Positions 50,665 through 59,591 are shown, counted from the first letter of the stretch. The stretch is DNA of 64,000 bases from CANIGN01 sp041391385 (GCA_041391385.1 JAWKOD010000005.1:124001-188000); one strand, 5' to 3'. The notes: generated by a model not told the origin, from the sequence alone. Translations and numbers: made by a program.

Positions 50665-50999
50665 TATTTCTTCCTCCTAGGTGCTACGGGCGGCATTATG
50701 AAAGGACTGGGTGGTAAGTCCCCGAAGTGCATCTGCGGAGTTTCACTCTCACTATAAGGTCGAGGTTCATCGGCCAAGGACTTATGAACTAAGTAACTTG
50801 TAAGAAGACCTAATCCCAATCCGACTCCAGCGCCGACAGCTACATCCTCAAGTTTTGCAGAGCGTCCCATTGATTGATGAGCAGAATAAGTGGCGGCAGC
50901 TCCTGAGATTGCCCCCATGCCCGCACCTAATTGCAAAGACTCTTTCATGGACGCACACGACGCCAAAGATACTAAGGTTAATAAAGATAAATGTTTCAT
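50664..50999 (-). CDS. Small lipoprotein of the T4SS operon
   Basis: A 111-residue lipoprotein: signal LLTLVSLASCAS with the lipobox LASC, lipidated Cys at residue 15. Then a Gly/Ala-rich hydrophobic segment (AVGAGVGLGLGLLTSYLVH) and a Pro-rich tail. Position suggests a VirB7-like or TraV-like outer-membrane factor, but sequence similarity is not shown. Overlaps the RHH gene by one base. Confidence 0.65.
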   Translation of the reverse strand: MKHLSLLTLVSLASCASMKESLQLGAGMGAISGAAATYSAHQSMGRSAKLEDVAVGAGVGLGLGLLTSYLVHKSLADEPRPYSESETPQMHFGDLPPSPFIMPPVAPRRKK

Positions 51000-51000
51000 T

Positions 51001-51876
51001 TTAATTTTCCTCCAATCGTGGAAACTTTATTTTGAAGACGTGTGATGCGCCTTCTTTGGTTTCTTCTCCGTGAGCCATGAGTACAGCAGCCATTCCAGTT
51101 GGGAGAGTTTTGAGTAGATCAGGGTTTGCGCGAAATTGGTGAGCCTCTCGACTCGATCCTTCTCCGACAAGTTCCCCATGTTCGTTAACATCGGTTTTGG
51201 TTATTCTTTGTGTAATCTTATTGATTAGTTTGGTGCCAAAGCTTTTAGCAAAGTAATCAGCGGTGTCGGGATCGTTGATACGCATTACGATCTTAGTTCC
51301 GGAGTTGTCGGTGATCTGACTCACAAATCCTTTATCTACATTCACTAAGTCACCAATACTTTGGTGTGAAAAGTGAAGCGCAAACTTGGCTGATCTCGCC
51401 ATTGCAATGAGTGGCGCGAATTCAGGAGATGCAAAAGCAGCAAATTCATCAAGAAATATGGGCAGCAAGTCTCTCTTGTCCTGTGTGCCGTCTTCCTTTT
51501 CCGATCTATGGCTTTGGCCCGCAAGATAATTGATGTTGTTTAGGATGAGCTTACCCGCTGAAGCCACTGTTTGTGGAGACACCAAGCTTTGCAGCCTGAA
51601 GTAAATAACCTTTCCTGAAAGTGCCTCATTTAAGTCAATCTGCGGCTGATCCTTTTTAGGAGATAAGAGATTTTGCAGGTTGCCAAGGCTCAATGTCTTA
51701 ACTTGATCGCAAAGTCCTGCGAGTTCCTTAAACATTTCCTCAAGTTCTTTTCGTTCTTTAGAATCAGAGGATATTTCACCTGAAAAGGTAGCCGCGTTGT
51801 AAAGCTTTCGACTTATTTCATGAATGGTCGGATTCTCATTGTGCCGCTTGTAGTGATTTTCAAATATGCGAAGCAA
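51001..51876 (-). pseudogene. Type IV coupling protein (VirD4-like), C-terminal part after frame break
   Basis: From the 51995-52510 frame the protein continues in another frame: starting near 52005, DLSNGNSQSFDPIRYG, then LHASLTWSESYYG and on into LLRIFENHYKRHN without a stop, so the reported start at 51876 is internal. The part here includes the DEFAAFAS Walker-B-like motif and the SHQSIGDLVNV segment typical of VirD4/TraG coupling ATPases. The frame differs by +1 (one extra base or two missing). See the N-terminal entry. Confidence 0.8.
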
Positions 51877-51994
51877 AGCGGTGAGTGCTTTTGACCCATA
51901 ATAGCTTTCACTCCAAGTTAAGCTCGCATGGAGTCTGAGCGCAGCTTCATGAGGAGTTCCGTATCTAATTGGATCAAAGCTTTGGGAATTGCCG

Positions 51995-52510
51995 TTAGAG
52001 AGATCTAATATGAAGCCTGTCTTCTGGCAGCCATTTTTTTAGGTGCTTTTGGAAGCTATCGTCTCCTTTGGCATCAAGAATGATGGCACCTCTACCAAGG
52101 GCAATGTCTTGCTTAAGTAAGTTGAGGATTACGCTTTCGGTTTTTCCCGACCCCGTGGAACCCAAGATGTGAACGTGCCGACTTCTAATGCTATCTGGAA
52201 AGTATATTGGAACTGTTAGGTCGCAATCTTTCCCAAGAACTACGCTTCCCTTTTGAGGTGAGCGCAGAATTTCAGGAATCTCATCATAAACTTCTCTTCG
52301 TTGCTGTTTGTCTTTTGCATATTTGGAAAAATACGCAAACCATATGATCCCCAAAGTAAAGCAAACGACAAAAAGGCAAATAATGGCGATAAGTTTTGTA
52401 ATTGTGGATATTGATCCAATCCACATATACAAGGGCAGGCCAAAGAGAATCGCCAGTGTGAGATAAGCCCACGTTAAATCCTCTGGTGCTTTTGCTTGTT
52501 GAGGGTTCAT
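51995..52510 (-). pseudogene. Type IV coupling protein (VirD4-like), N-terminal part with Walker A
   Basis: A 171-residue N-terminal piece with two transmembrane helices (about 14-66) and the Walker A motif ILGSTGSGKTES (about 114-125), followed by IILDAKGDDSF. This is the VirD4/TraG coupling protein, which brings the relaxosome to the channel. It ends prematurely at TAA 51995-51997 because the frame changes near 52005-52014. The full protein should be about 500 residues (51001-52510). No slippery heptamer is seen at this site. Confidence 0.82.
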
Positions 52511-53367
52511 TTTGCACTTCCCGGAAAATAATCTATGAGTTCTGCGAAAAATTCCGTATTTGGTTTCAGCACAAGAAGGGCAGCGCGATTTCGTTCAACT
52601 CCTAATTCATTTCCAGCTTCATTTAAAAAGCCAGAAGAAATGGCTTTCATGAATATCTGCCGAATATCAAATGAATCCACCGCACCTTGAGCATCTTGAG
52701 TGAGTTTTGAACCTGCACCTAACGCAGTTCTAGCAAGCATTCCCTCTTTTTTTGTACCGTTTAGCCCCAGTGTCCCGTCTTTAGCTAAAGCACGAGCACG
52801 AATGGGAATCGGGATATTCATTCTTGAGGGATCACGAGCATAGTTAAAAGTAATCGTAACGCGATCAAGATTTTGATCTCCCGCTGCTTCTCCCAGAAGT
52901 GTTCCGCCCATGAGATTTCTTCCTAGAGCGCCATCAAGAATCTGTGCATGAACAGGAGCGTTTCCAGTGCCCTCAACAGAATTCAAAAGCTTAACTCTAA
53001 CAAGTGTACCTGGGGCGCGTTTTACATATGCGCTATATTCACCCGAAGATGTTGTTATGCGAAAGTCGATGATCTGAGATCTTGAAGCATCTAGTTTGAA
53101 ATCAGAGCTACGAGTGACAGTATTTCCACCTTTGCTGCCTTCACTGACTTTTACAAACATCAATGCAAGCGCGAAACCCGCAAGAGGCAACCCAATGTAA
53201 ATTCCGCACCACTTGGAAAATACCTTTGGTTGAAATATCGGTTCGCCTTGAGGGAGATCGGGAGCGTACCAGTATTTTTCTGCAAACTTTTTCCAAAAGC
53301 CTTTCTGTTTGATACTTGAGCCAATTTTCTTCTCAGAAGCTGTCTTTTTATCTTCTTTGGCGCTCAT
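52507..53367 (-). CDS. VirB10/TrbI-like T4SS protein
   Basis: A 286-residue protein: one transmembrane helix near residue 60, a Gly/Ser linker, and a C-terminal beta-barrel-like domain with APGTLVRVKLLNSVEGTG and GGTLLGEAAGDQNLDRVTI, then LKPNTEFFAELIDYF, the VirB10/TrbI pattern. It spans the cell envelope in T4SS core complexes. It overlaps both neighbours (4 bases into the coupling protein gene). Shorter than typical VirB10 (about 380). Confidence 0.82.
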   Translation of the reverse strand: MSAKEDKKTASEKKIGSSIKQKGFWKKFAEKYWYAPDLPQGEPIFQPKVFSKWCGIYIGLPLAGFALALMFVKVSEGSKGGNTVTRSSDFKLDASRSQIIDFRITTSSGEYSAYVKRAPGTLVRVKLLNSVEGTGNAPVHAQILDGALGRNLMGGTLLGEAAGDQNLDRVTITFNYARDPSRMNIPIPIRARALAKDGTLGLNGTKKEGMLARTALGAGSKLTQDAQGAVDSFDIRQIFMKAISSGFLNEAGNELGVERNRAALLVLKPNTEFFAELIDYFPGSAK

Positions 53368-54045
53368 CTACTTTCCTCCTCTCATGTTTATTCTTATTGG
53401 GCTCGCGTATCCCTGTACGGGAATTTGCAAATAGCTCTCAGCTAAGTTTTTTGAGATGTTTGGGCGCAAGAAAGTGAATCTAGCTTTTACGCTAGAATCC
53501 TTTTGAACGACCTGACGCTCGGCCCACATGGTTTTAGCTTTGATTACTTCTGCTTTATGGCGAAGCTCTACCCAATCCCAACGTGGAGAAATTGATTCTT
53601 TTGAATCAGCCGTAAGTAGTATCTCGACTGTAAAAAAGTCTTTTTTTGCATCAAATTTTGCAGAAATTAGTTTTGCTCCTTTCTTATAGGTGAAAGTTGG
53701 CTTTGTAGTTGATGGAGGAATTACCCTTAGAGCTTTCTTAAATATGCTCAAGTGAGTTGGAACAACTTCTTCTGATGCTGTTAAGGTAAAGAGCTTTACC
53801 TCTCCTGTTTTTAGGTAAACAAACATATTGCTTACCCCTGCTGAAGCTAATGTTCTGACTACGAGTGAGTTCTCAAGTTTTTCAACTTGGAAGCTCGTGG
53901 CATCACCCAATACAATGCGTGTGGGCGGGCTATCGAATTCAAGAACCGAGCTAAAGCCAAGCTTCAAGAAAACTGGAAAAGGTACAAGTGGAGTGTTTGA
54001 AGCGTATGCAGTGGAAAAAAGTAGTAGAGATAGAAAATATCTCAT
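53368..54045 (-). CDS. VirB9/TraK-like T4SS protein
   Basis: A 225-residue exported protein (signal MRYFLSLLLFSTAYAS). The N-terminal domain has DSPPTRIVLGDATSFQV and LVVRTLASAGVSNMFVYLKTG, the VirB9/TraK/secretin-like strand pattern, and the second half is beta-rich. It would form the outer-membrane part of the channel with VirB10. The VirB10 gene starts directly after it (stop and ATG adjacent). Confidence 0.75.
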   Translation of the reverse strand: MRYFLSLLLFSTAYASNTPLVPFPVFLKLGFSSVLEFDSPPTRIVLGDATSFQVEKLENSLVVRTLASAGVSNMFVYLKTGEVKLFTLTASEEVVPTHLSIFKKALRVIPPSTTKPTFTYKKGAKLISAKFDAKKDFFTVEILLTADSKESISPRWDWVELRHKAEVIKAKTMWAERQVVQKDSSVKARFTFLRPNISKNLAESYLQIPVQGYASPIRINMRGGK

Positions 54046-54078
54046 TTTTTTCCTTTCGTTTAAATTGTCTTTTAAGAT

Positions 54079-54966
54079 CTAGTTTTTTCTTACGGGCAGC
54101 GATTTAGAGATATAAGCCTGACGTTTTTCATTAGTGTATTGAGCGGTTGCTTGAGCTACGGCTGCAATTTTTGGATTCGCAAGAGATGCGGCTCGAATGG
54201 CTCCACCTTTAATTTTTTCTCCGATACTTATGTTCACGCCCTCACAAAGTTGCGAAACAATGAACGGAGAAAATAGTAGAGCTATAGCGATAATAAGATT
54301 CAAAGTAATGATAGTGACGTATCCGCCTTCGCTTGAATAAGCATCTACAAAAGGAATCACTTTCAAGAAGGCAGATAATACTGCCCAGATTACAGGCCAA
54401 GCCGCCACTTGAAACATATTTTTAAACAGCCCTTTAGTTATTCCACTGGCAGATTCAAAAAGAGTTCCAAGTATAAGAAATGGGCCAAGTACTACGAGCA
54501 GAAGCCAGTAGAAGTGTTGAAAGGCAAGGAGCGCAAATCTTGCAATTACAAGAATCAGGTAACTAAGCAGAACAAATACCGCCATAACAAAATCGTTTCC
54601 AAGATTTAGTAGTCCTTGAAGATCAAGCGAGTAGCTTTCGGATCGTTTTTTTGCTGCATCCAGCACCATATCGATTCCGCTCATGTCATCTATGCTTTTT
54701 GCAACCTCTACTCCAATTATCTGCGAGAATTCCGCGATGGTTGGAAATGCAGCTAAAAGTAAAACAACAAGCACAAGTTTCTTCACTCTGGATAAGACAG
54801 ATCCCGCAAGCCCCAAGTCACTGAAATAGGCCATTAAGCACGCTACAAGAAATAGCGGCAGCAAAAGTTGCCAAGCTAATTCATTCGTATGCGTGTAGAG
54901 AGCTTTAGCTACTGGAAGGAGTCTTTCGTACTCTTCAATTTGTGGGAGCGACATTACAGTACTCAT
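54079..54966 (-). CDS. VirB6/TrbL-like polytopic T4SS protein
   Basis: A 295-residue inner-membrane protein with about six transmembrane helices and a Trp-containing central stretch (FKNMFQVAAWPVIWAVLSAF), a feature of VirB6/TrbL proteins. A basic tail follows. Located between the VirB5- and VirB9-like genes, which is the expected position. Overlaps the VirB5-like gene by 4 bases. Confidence 0.78.
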   Translation of the reverse strand: MSTVMSLPQIEEYERLLPVAKALYTHTNELAWQLLLPLFLVACLMAYFSDLGLAGSVLSRVKKLVLVVLLLAAFPTIAEFSQIIGVEVAKSIDDMSGIDMVLDAAKKRSESYSLDLQGLLNLGNDFVMAVFVLLSYLILVIARFALLAFQHFYWLLLVVLGPFLILGTLFESASGITKGLFKNMFQVAAWPVIWAVLSAFLKVIPFVDAYSSEGGYVTIITLNLIIAIALLFSPFIVSQLCEGVNISIGEKIKGGAIRAASLANPKIAAVAQATAQYTNEKRQAYISKSLPVRKN

Positions 54967-55745
54967 GGCTCCATCCTTAATGGGACGACCAGAGTAGACA
55001 TTTTCTTATCCTCTCCCTGCAATGCTTCGCCGAGATTTTTAAAACTGTTTCCAGTGGAGACAAGTTTTCGTGATTCTTTCTCGGCACCATCTGCCAGCAT
55101 TTGAGTGAGCAGTGACACCATTTGACTTTGAGCTACCTGTGATTGAGCTTGCAGTGAGATCATCGTTCCCACTCCTGATGCGGTTAGTTTGGCTGCAACC
55201 CCAGGTGAAGCATCTGCACCACGCCGCTCTAGTTCTTTTCCAGAGTTAAAGGTGCTTTTTGCCTCTTCTGTCATCTTTGCGGCAAGTTCCATTGCCTTTG
55301 TCAATTCACTCTCAAAAGCATCAGCTTTTGGAGTGCGGTACTCGTCTGGGATGGTATAGTAGATTTCCCGTAGACGTCTTAATGCAACTACGGGATCTTT
55401 CCATTCGTTCCAGTTTGATGGATTTACTAGACGTTCGATGGTTCTAATGCGATTAATCTGATCCTTGATTCCATCCATTTGATCTTCAAGCAGTTCTGTT
55501 TGCTGTTGAAGCTGCATAAGTGTTTGAAGAGTATTGGCTACAATCTGGATAAGTAATGGAATATCGCCGCCCCATAGGTCGGCGCGAGCTGGTTTTGGGC
55601 CTATACATACTAAGAAGCAAATTATGTAACTAGCGGACTTCACCCTTTTGGCTATTGAATGTAGAATTGTTCTTGGAATGAAATTTTCCAAAGAACTAAA
55701 AGTTGATGTGCCGTTCGGGCGCGAATTCGTAGGCATATTTTTCAT
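54963..55745 (-). CDS. VirB5/TrbJ-like T4SS protein
   Basis: A 260-residue protein with a signal segment (SASYIICFLVCIGPKPARAD, ending near residue 57) and a coiled-coil mature part (LMQLQQQTELLEDQMDGIKD pattern), as in VirB5/TrbJ. The ATG at 55745 has AAGGAG 11 bases upstream. A shorter start at GTG 55643 would leave just the signal peptide and would avoid overlap with the opposite-strand gene. Functions at the pilus tip or channel periphery. Confidence 0.72.
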   Translation of the reverse strand: MKNMPTNSRPNGTSTFSSLENFIPRTILHSIAKRVKSASYIICFLVCIGPKPARADLWGGDIPLLIQIVANTLQTLMQLQQQTELLEDQMDGIKDQINRIRTIERLVNPSNWNEWKDPVVALRRLREIYYTIPDEYRTPKADAFESELTKAMELAAKMTEEAKSTFNSGKELERRGADASPGVAAKLTASGVGTMISLQAQSQVAQSQMVSLLTQMLADGAEKESRKLVSTGNSFKNLGEALQGEDKKMSTLVVPLRMEP

Positions 55746-56167
55746 AGGTTTTATTTTTCTCCTTTTTAAAAATCCTGAGTTGTTTCCTGGGATTCTTCTG
55801 TGTTGGGTCGTTGTTGCTTGGCCTTTTGCATGGCTCGTTTTTGGTACCCAGAAGATTACATTGCTAGAAGATCGCCTTGAGATTCAGTACTGGGGAGCAT
55901 TCCCCTTATATTTCAGAGTTTTCTCAGTTGAACCAAATAAGATAAGTAAGATCTCAGTTAAGCACGAAAGCCATAAGAAGTGGCACTCATTTGGATTTAT
56001 GATGGCTTCACAGGGGAAGAATAACGTAGGTAGAATCAAAATCCTGTACCGCGATGAGAAAAAATGTTCCCAAAGCTTCCTATTTTGGATTATCCGATGA
56101 TAGTTCAAAAATATCTGAAATAATGACTGAGCTAAGACAGCATCTTCCTAGCAAGTTTCAAGATTAG
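55678..56167 (+). pseudogene. PH-like-domain membrane protein with a frameshift at an A6 run
   Basis: A plus-strand gene between virB4 and virB5 of the minus-strand operon. It has two transmembrane helices (about 28-65) and then a bacterial PH-like segment (KITLLEDRLEIQYWGA). The frame is interrupted at the A-run 56059-56064: frame 0 stops at TGA 56098-56100, but the +1 frame reads NVPKASYFGLSDDSS to a TAG at 56165-56167, restoring a normal domain end. Removing one A restores it. The 3' end overlaps virB4 by 4 bases. Confidence 0.65.
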
Positions 56168-58227
56168 TTAAGATTCTCCTTATTTTGATTTGAAATATTT
56201 TCAGTATTAGCGAGAGCGTAGAGTTTGGGAGTTGGATAGAGGCGGAAGATTTGGCTCATATTAGGGCTGAGACAAAAGAATTCCGAGTAGTGAGGTTTTT
56301 TCGAGTGAACTGCAAGGGCGCGAGTTATGTCTGAATCGGGGAGATCGAAAGTCGACTTAAGGTATTCACCGCTAGCTCCGTTTTGAAGAAAAAGCTTAGT
56401 AAAACTGTTTGTAAAAAGCATTTTTGAAAAAGATTCATCCCCATAGTCAGCCAAGTTTTGCGTGATTGAGACAATCCCAGCGCGATACTTTCTTAGCGTT
56501 CGATACATCTCCTCAAGAAAGCCTTTGCTTTGTGCAAAGAATCTCCAGACTTCATCAAAGACAATAAGAGTGCGTGAATGATTTCCTTTTACTAAATCTC
56601 TCCACAGAAGTTCTGTGAGCACCAAGATTGTTGTTCTTTGCAAGATCGGTTCGCTATCAAGTTCTTTAAAGTCGAAAGCAGTCTTGGGATTTTTAATCAG
56701 CTTGCTAAGGTCGGCGGCACTTGCGGCATCAAACATAAGATGTGGGCCAAGCCAGTGAGCTATATCATGGAAGAACTTTTCGTTTTTTGAGTTTGCTAAG
56801 CTCATCATCGACTTAATTGAAAATTCTTTTCCTTCGCTCTCGCGCAGCAAAGCATCGATTGCCACTTTGTGCGAATGGGTGATGTGATTTCCTGATCCGC
56901 AAAGCGTTTCTATCAAAGTCTTATAGAATCCTGATGAATCTATGGGGTAAATCTTAAGAAAAGTCGAAATTAAGCTTTGAGCACTTTCGGGACTAAGGGT
57001 GACTGTTTCACCTCCCATGTGTGAAATGAGCTTTCTATAGCTGCCGCCCACGTCGAAAATACAAATTCTCCCCGTAGAATTGTCCTCACTGAAGCTAGAT
57101 AGAATCGCCTGCATCAAAAAAGATTTGCCTGAACCCGATGCTCCACAGATAAAGGAGTTGTAGTTCAAGTTTTCTTTCGAAAAGAGATTCAGGTGACTTT
57201 TCTCTAGTGTTCTGGATGTAAGGGTAAGTGCCGAATCATCATTCTTACGAGAGTAGTCGTGTAGGAAGGGTACAATTTCAGCTAAGTTACCAGTTAGGAT
57301 GGGGACTTTTCGTACGTTTAACATCTTTCCTGCTGGCAAGTGGCTTTGAAATACGGGAAGTGTTCCAAGTTCCTCAAGAAATACCCCTGCATTGCCAAGC
57401 CCAGCTCCTAAGCGCGAAAGCTCATTGGCTGTCTGTAGGGTTTTATCGGCATTCCCTCTAAGAATGATGCCAAGGGAAACTTCAAGAAGAGTTTCTTTTC
57501 CTACTAGGATTCGCTCTAAGCTTTCTTCGCTGCTGGACAATACGCTATTGCTCTCGATGTTCTTGACCTCAAGAGAACTCGTAATAGCCAGTGCGTGGCT
57601 CACGCGACGCTTGGTTTCTAGTTGACGTCTAATTTTATTCCTTTCAGGAACTATAATTTTTAGCGATGCTAGAAACTCATCTTCGTACTCGTAGAGTTTT
57701 TGAAAACACCCGTGCCATGTTACTTGTGGAAGCTCTGTGAGAGAAATCGCACGAACAACTTCATCTTTAAAGAGAAGGTGGTCGTTTTTCCACTCAAAAT
57801 CTGGAAGACGGTAGTCGTTGACCGTGTTTCCAAAGTATTTCGATAGTAGTTTCTTCCACTCTTCCGCTTTAAGTTCACTGCACTCGATAGAAAGCTCATC
57901 AAGAACTGCCTTAAAGTGCGAAAAGCTCTCTGCTTTTTTTACGCACTCAAGTCCGTAAAGGGTGCTTTCAAATCGAAGGACTTCTCCTTGTACCTTTTCT
58001 CGTGAAAGAATTACGTGGAGTTCTGTATGATCTGGCAGCCTTGAGAAAAGTTCTGAGACTTTATTGAAAAATCCCGTAGATTTTTCTCCATCGAAACTTT
58101 CTTCTAAGTTTCCTGACTCTAACGGATAAAACTTGAAAATTTTCCACAATCGTCCGTCGGTTGTTTCGATAACACCAGTATCTAGAAATGAACTGCCTAA
58201 TATGTTGGCTGTTAATGATACTTTCAC
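56164..58227 (-). CDS. VirB4/TraC-like conjugative ATPase
   Basis: A 687-residue T4SS ATPase: Walker A FICGASGSGKSFLMQ (about 354-368), then IFDVGGSYRKLISHMGG, Walker B LIVFDEVWRFFAQS (about 547-560) and the QNLADYGDES motif that follows in VirB4-type proteins. It powers pilus assembly and substrate transfer. Overlaps the VirB3-like gene by 4 bases. Shorter than typical VirB4 (about 800). Confidence 0.9.
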   Translation of the reverse strand: MKVSLTANILGSSFLDTGVIETTDGRLWKIFKFYPLESGNLEESFDGEKSTGFFNKVSELFSRLPDHTELHVILSREKVQGEVLRFESTLYGLECVKKAESFSHFKAVLDELSIECSELKAEEWKKLLSKYFGNTVNDYRLPDFEWKNDHLLFKDEVVRAISLTELPQVTWHGCFQKLYEYEDEFLASLKIIVPERNKIRRQLETKRRVSHALAITSSLEVKNIESNSVLSSSEESLERILVGKETLLEVSLGIILRGNADKTLQTANELSRLGAGLGNAGVFLEELGTLPVFQSHLPAGKMLNVRKVPILTGNLAEIVPFLHDYSRKNDDSALTLTSRTLEKSHLNLFSKENLNYNSFICGASGSGKSFLMQAILSSFSEDNSTGRICIFDVGGSYRKLISHMGGETVTLSPESAQSLISTFLKIYPIDSSGFYKTLIETLCGSGNHITHSHKVAIDALLRESEGKEFSIKSMMSLANSKNEKFFHDIAHWLGPHLMFDAASAADLSKLIKNPKTAFDFKELDSEPILQRTTILVLTELLWRDLVKGNHSRTLIVFDEVWRFFAQSKGFLEEMYRTLRKYRAGIVSITQNLADYGDESFSKMLFTNSFTKLFLQNGASGEYLKSTFDLPDSDITRALAVHSKKPHYSEFFCLSPNMSQIFRLYPTPKLYALANTENISNQNKENLN

Positions 58228-58505
58228 AAATTCTCCTTTCTTCTGAGTCTGTGACCAAGAAATATGTGTGGTGAGGTGATGAATTTCACAAGCATTTCAA
58301 GGTGTCCTTGTTTTTGTCCATGAGACACCACTCGAAGAACAAGCAGGGTTCCGATCCCTAATCCCCATGAGACAAGGATCGGAGCGCCCACCATATTCAG
58401 TAGAATGTTGCTCATTGCTAGAACAACAAGGCTTGCGATAACGTGACTGACTTCAAAACCCCAGAACTTTGATCGGTTCATGTTTGATGTTGGGCACGAC
58501 TTCAT
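58224..58505 (-). CDS. VirB3/TraL-like T4SS protein
   Basis: About 93 residues, from ATG 58505, which overlaps the stop of the pilin gene as ATGA. One or two transmembrane helices, then QGHLEMLVKFITSPHIFLGHR, a pattern of TraL/VirB3-like proteins. A longer frame to 58562 exists but lies within the pilin gene. Located directly before virB4, as expected. Confidence 0.78.
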   Translation of the reverse strand: MKSCPTSNMNRSKFWGFEVSHVIASLVVLAMSNILLNMVGAPILVSWGLGIGTLLVLRVVSHGQKQGHLEMLVKFITSPHIFLGHRLRRKENL

Positions 58506-58819
58506 CGAACAATCCTTGCCATCATGTCTACGATTGCTTGAGCTCCGAAGATCACTGCGCAACCAATGAGCGCATACATCAAGTGTTGTTTGGCATTTGG
58601 GTTTCCAGTGAAGAAACTAAAACCCGCAAAACCAAGTCCAATTACTGCAAGCACAGGGAGAATTGACCCCAAAAGAACTGTCTTTAGTCCTAAGAGTGAA
58701 CTCTCTACTGAAGCGTGAGCAAGGTTAGAAGTTAGGAGCGTAGCAAAGAGCAGCGCTCCAGCGCGAGTTTTGGGATTTCCAAGATCGAAAATGCCCTTCT
58801 TACAAAGAAGCGGTTTCAT
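58502..58819 (-). CDS. VirB2-like pilin
   Basis: A 105-residue protein with a long signal region (LLFATLLTSNLAHA, cleavage near residue 36) and two hydrophobic helices with a short polar turn (FFTGNPNAKQ), as in VirB2/TrbC major pilins. Overlaps the gene upstream (by 20 bases) and downstream (4 bases). Confidence 0.8.
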   Translation of the reverse strand: MKPLLCKKGIFDLGNPKTRAGALLFATLLTSNLAHASVESSLLGLKTVLLGSILPVLAVIGLGFAGFSFFTGNPNAKQHLMYALIGCAVIFGAQAIVDMMARIVR

Positions 58820-59030
58820 CGCTCTCTCCTTTGCTAAGTTTTTCTTCGCGGTTTTTTAGTTGAACAACGTAACGCTGCCCAGGTATCAAAAATAATTCAA
58901 AGCTTACGCTTTCTCCTGATCCTGAAATCCATGCGCGACCAACTTTGTTCCAAGCGGTACGTTTCTCGTCTTTTCCTGCGATTTTTATTGTGTATTCTTT
59001 AGCTACAACGACATCAAAAAATTTATTCAT
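58800..59030 (-). CDS. Small conserved-type protein of the T4SS leading region
   Basis: A 76-residue protein; the middle (KRTAWNKVGRAWIS, then VSFELFLIPGQRYVVQLKN) matches the pattern of small uncharacterised ICE/plasmid proteins in which a charged strand is followed by VxLxxxPxxGRxVLR. Function unknown. Starts with ATG preceded by AGAGGAG inside the small ORF above it, to which it is coupled. Confidence 0.55.
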   Translation of the reverse strand: MNKFFDVVVAKEYTIKIAGKDEKRTAWNKVGRAWISGSGESVSFELFLIPGQRYVVQLKNREEKLSKGESDETASL

Positions 59031-59139
59031 ATATTAACTCCTCTAGGTTTTGGTAAAAAAAATGGTTTGAAATTTCTTCGGGCAATCGAAGCTGTCCGAT
59101 TGACCATAAGTAGAACTGGTAACAATCAAGTGGGATCAT
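59023..59139 (-). CDS. 38-residue small protein coupled between two operon genes
   Basis: An open frame of 38 codons whose ATG overlaps the TGA of the zinc-ribbon gene (ATGA) and whose TAA overlaps the start of the next gene. It contains the ribosome site of that gene. The product is MIPLDCYQFYLWSIG and so on, rich in aromatic residues. It may be translated or act only as a coupling leader. Confidence 0.4.
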   Translation of the reverse strand: MIPLDCYQFYLWSIGQLRLPEEISNHFFYQNLEELIYE

Positions 59140-59423
59140 GAGGCATCCTCTTCTTCTTGATTGCACTCAAGGTCTTTGAAGTAGCGTTTAAGTTCGTGTT
59201 CGCCTAAATGCGAGTCGCTCTCCTTGTCTTCAAAAAGCTCCTTGTAGTTCCTCTCGTTCTCTTGAAAGTTTTTTCCAGAAAAATGCTCAGCTTCGAGTTT
59301 CTTTTTAACCTCTAGCTTTGTGCTTAGTTCTGGGTAGTAGCCGCACTCCCAGCAGTGGGAGTGGGTGCGCAGATGTTCAAGTGTCATCTGTCCGCACCTT
59401 GGACATTGTCCGTATCCGTTCAT
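59136..59423 (-). CDS. Zinc-ribbon protein at the start of the T4SS operon
   Basis: A 95-residue protein with two Cys pairs, CPRCG (residues 7-11) and CWECGY (about 24-29), spaced as a zinc ribbon, then an acidic, charged C-terminal helix. Probably a small DNA- or protein-binding factor. First gene of the leftward transfer operon; a dyad lies just upstream of it. Confidence 0.6.
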   Translation of the reverse strand: MNGYGQCPRCGQMTLEHLRTHSHCWECGYYPELSTKLEVKKKLEAEHFSGKNFQENERNYKELFEDKESDSHLGEHELKRYFKDLECNQEEEDAS

Positions 59424-59438
59424 TTTTTGCTCTCTTTC

Positions 59439-59464
59439 TGAGAACCAACCAGGTTGGTCTCAGT
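59439..59464. promoter_or_regulatory. Dyad upstream of the transfer operon (operator)
   Basis: CTGAGAACCAACC and GGTTGGTCTCAG form an inverted repeat (one extra base in the left arm) directly before the first gene of the transfer operon. A candidate operator for an operon repressor. Confidence 0.5.
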
Positions 59465-59566
59465 TATATAGGGAGCAAGAACGTACCTGTTTGTGCCAAG
59501 TCTCGGTAAGCACATGAAAACACGTTGTTTAACTTAAGTTTCCTGATACTTTTTTTTGCAAAAAAG

Positions 59567-59591
59567 CGTTCACAAATCGGAATAGTGAACG
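59567..59591. promoter_or_regulatory. Dyad CGTTCAC/GTGAACG
   Basis: Perfect 7-bp arms at 59567-59573 and 59585-59591, spacer 11. It lies between the transfer operon and the S8 module's last gene. Possible regulator site. Confidence 0.4.

Noticed and set aside
52003..52014. Programmed frameshift in the coupling-protein gene
   Set aside because: The site shows no slippery heptamer and the change is +1; a mutation or read error is more likely.
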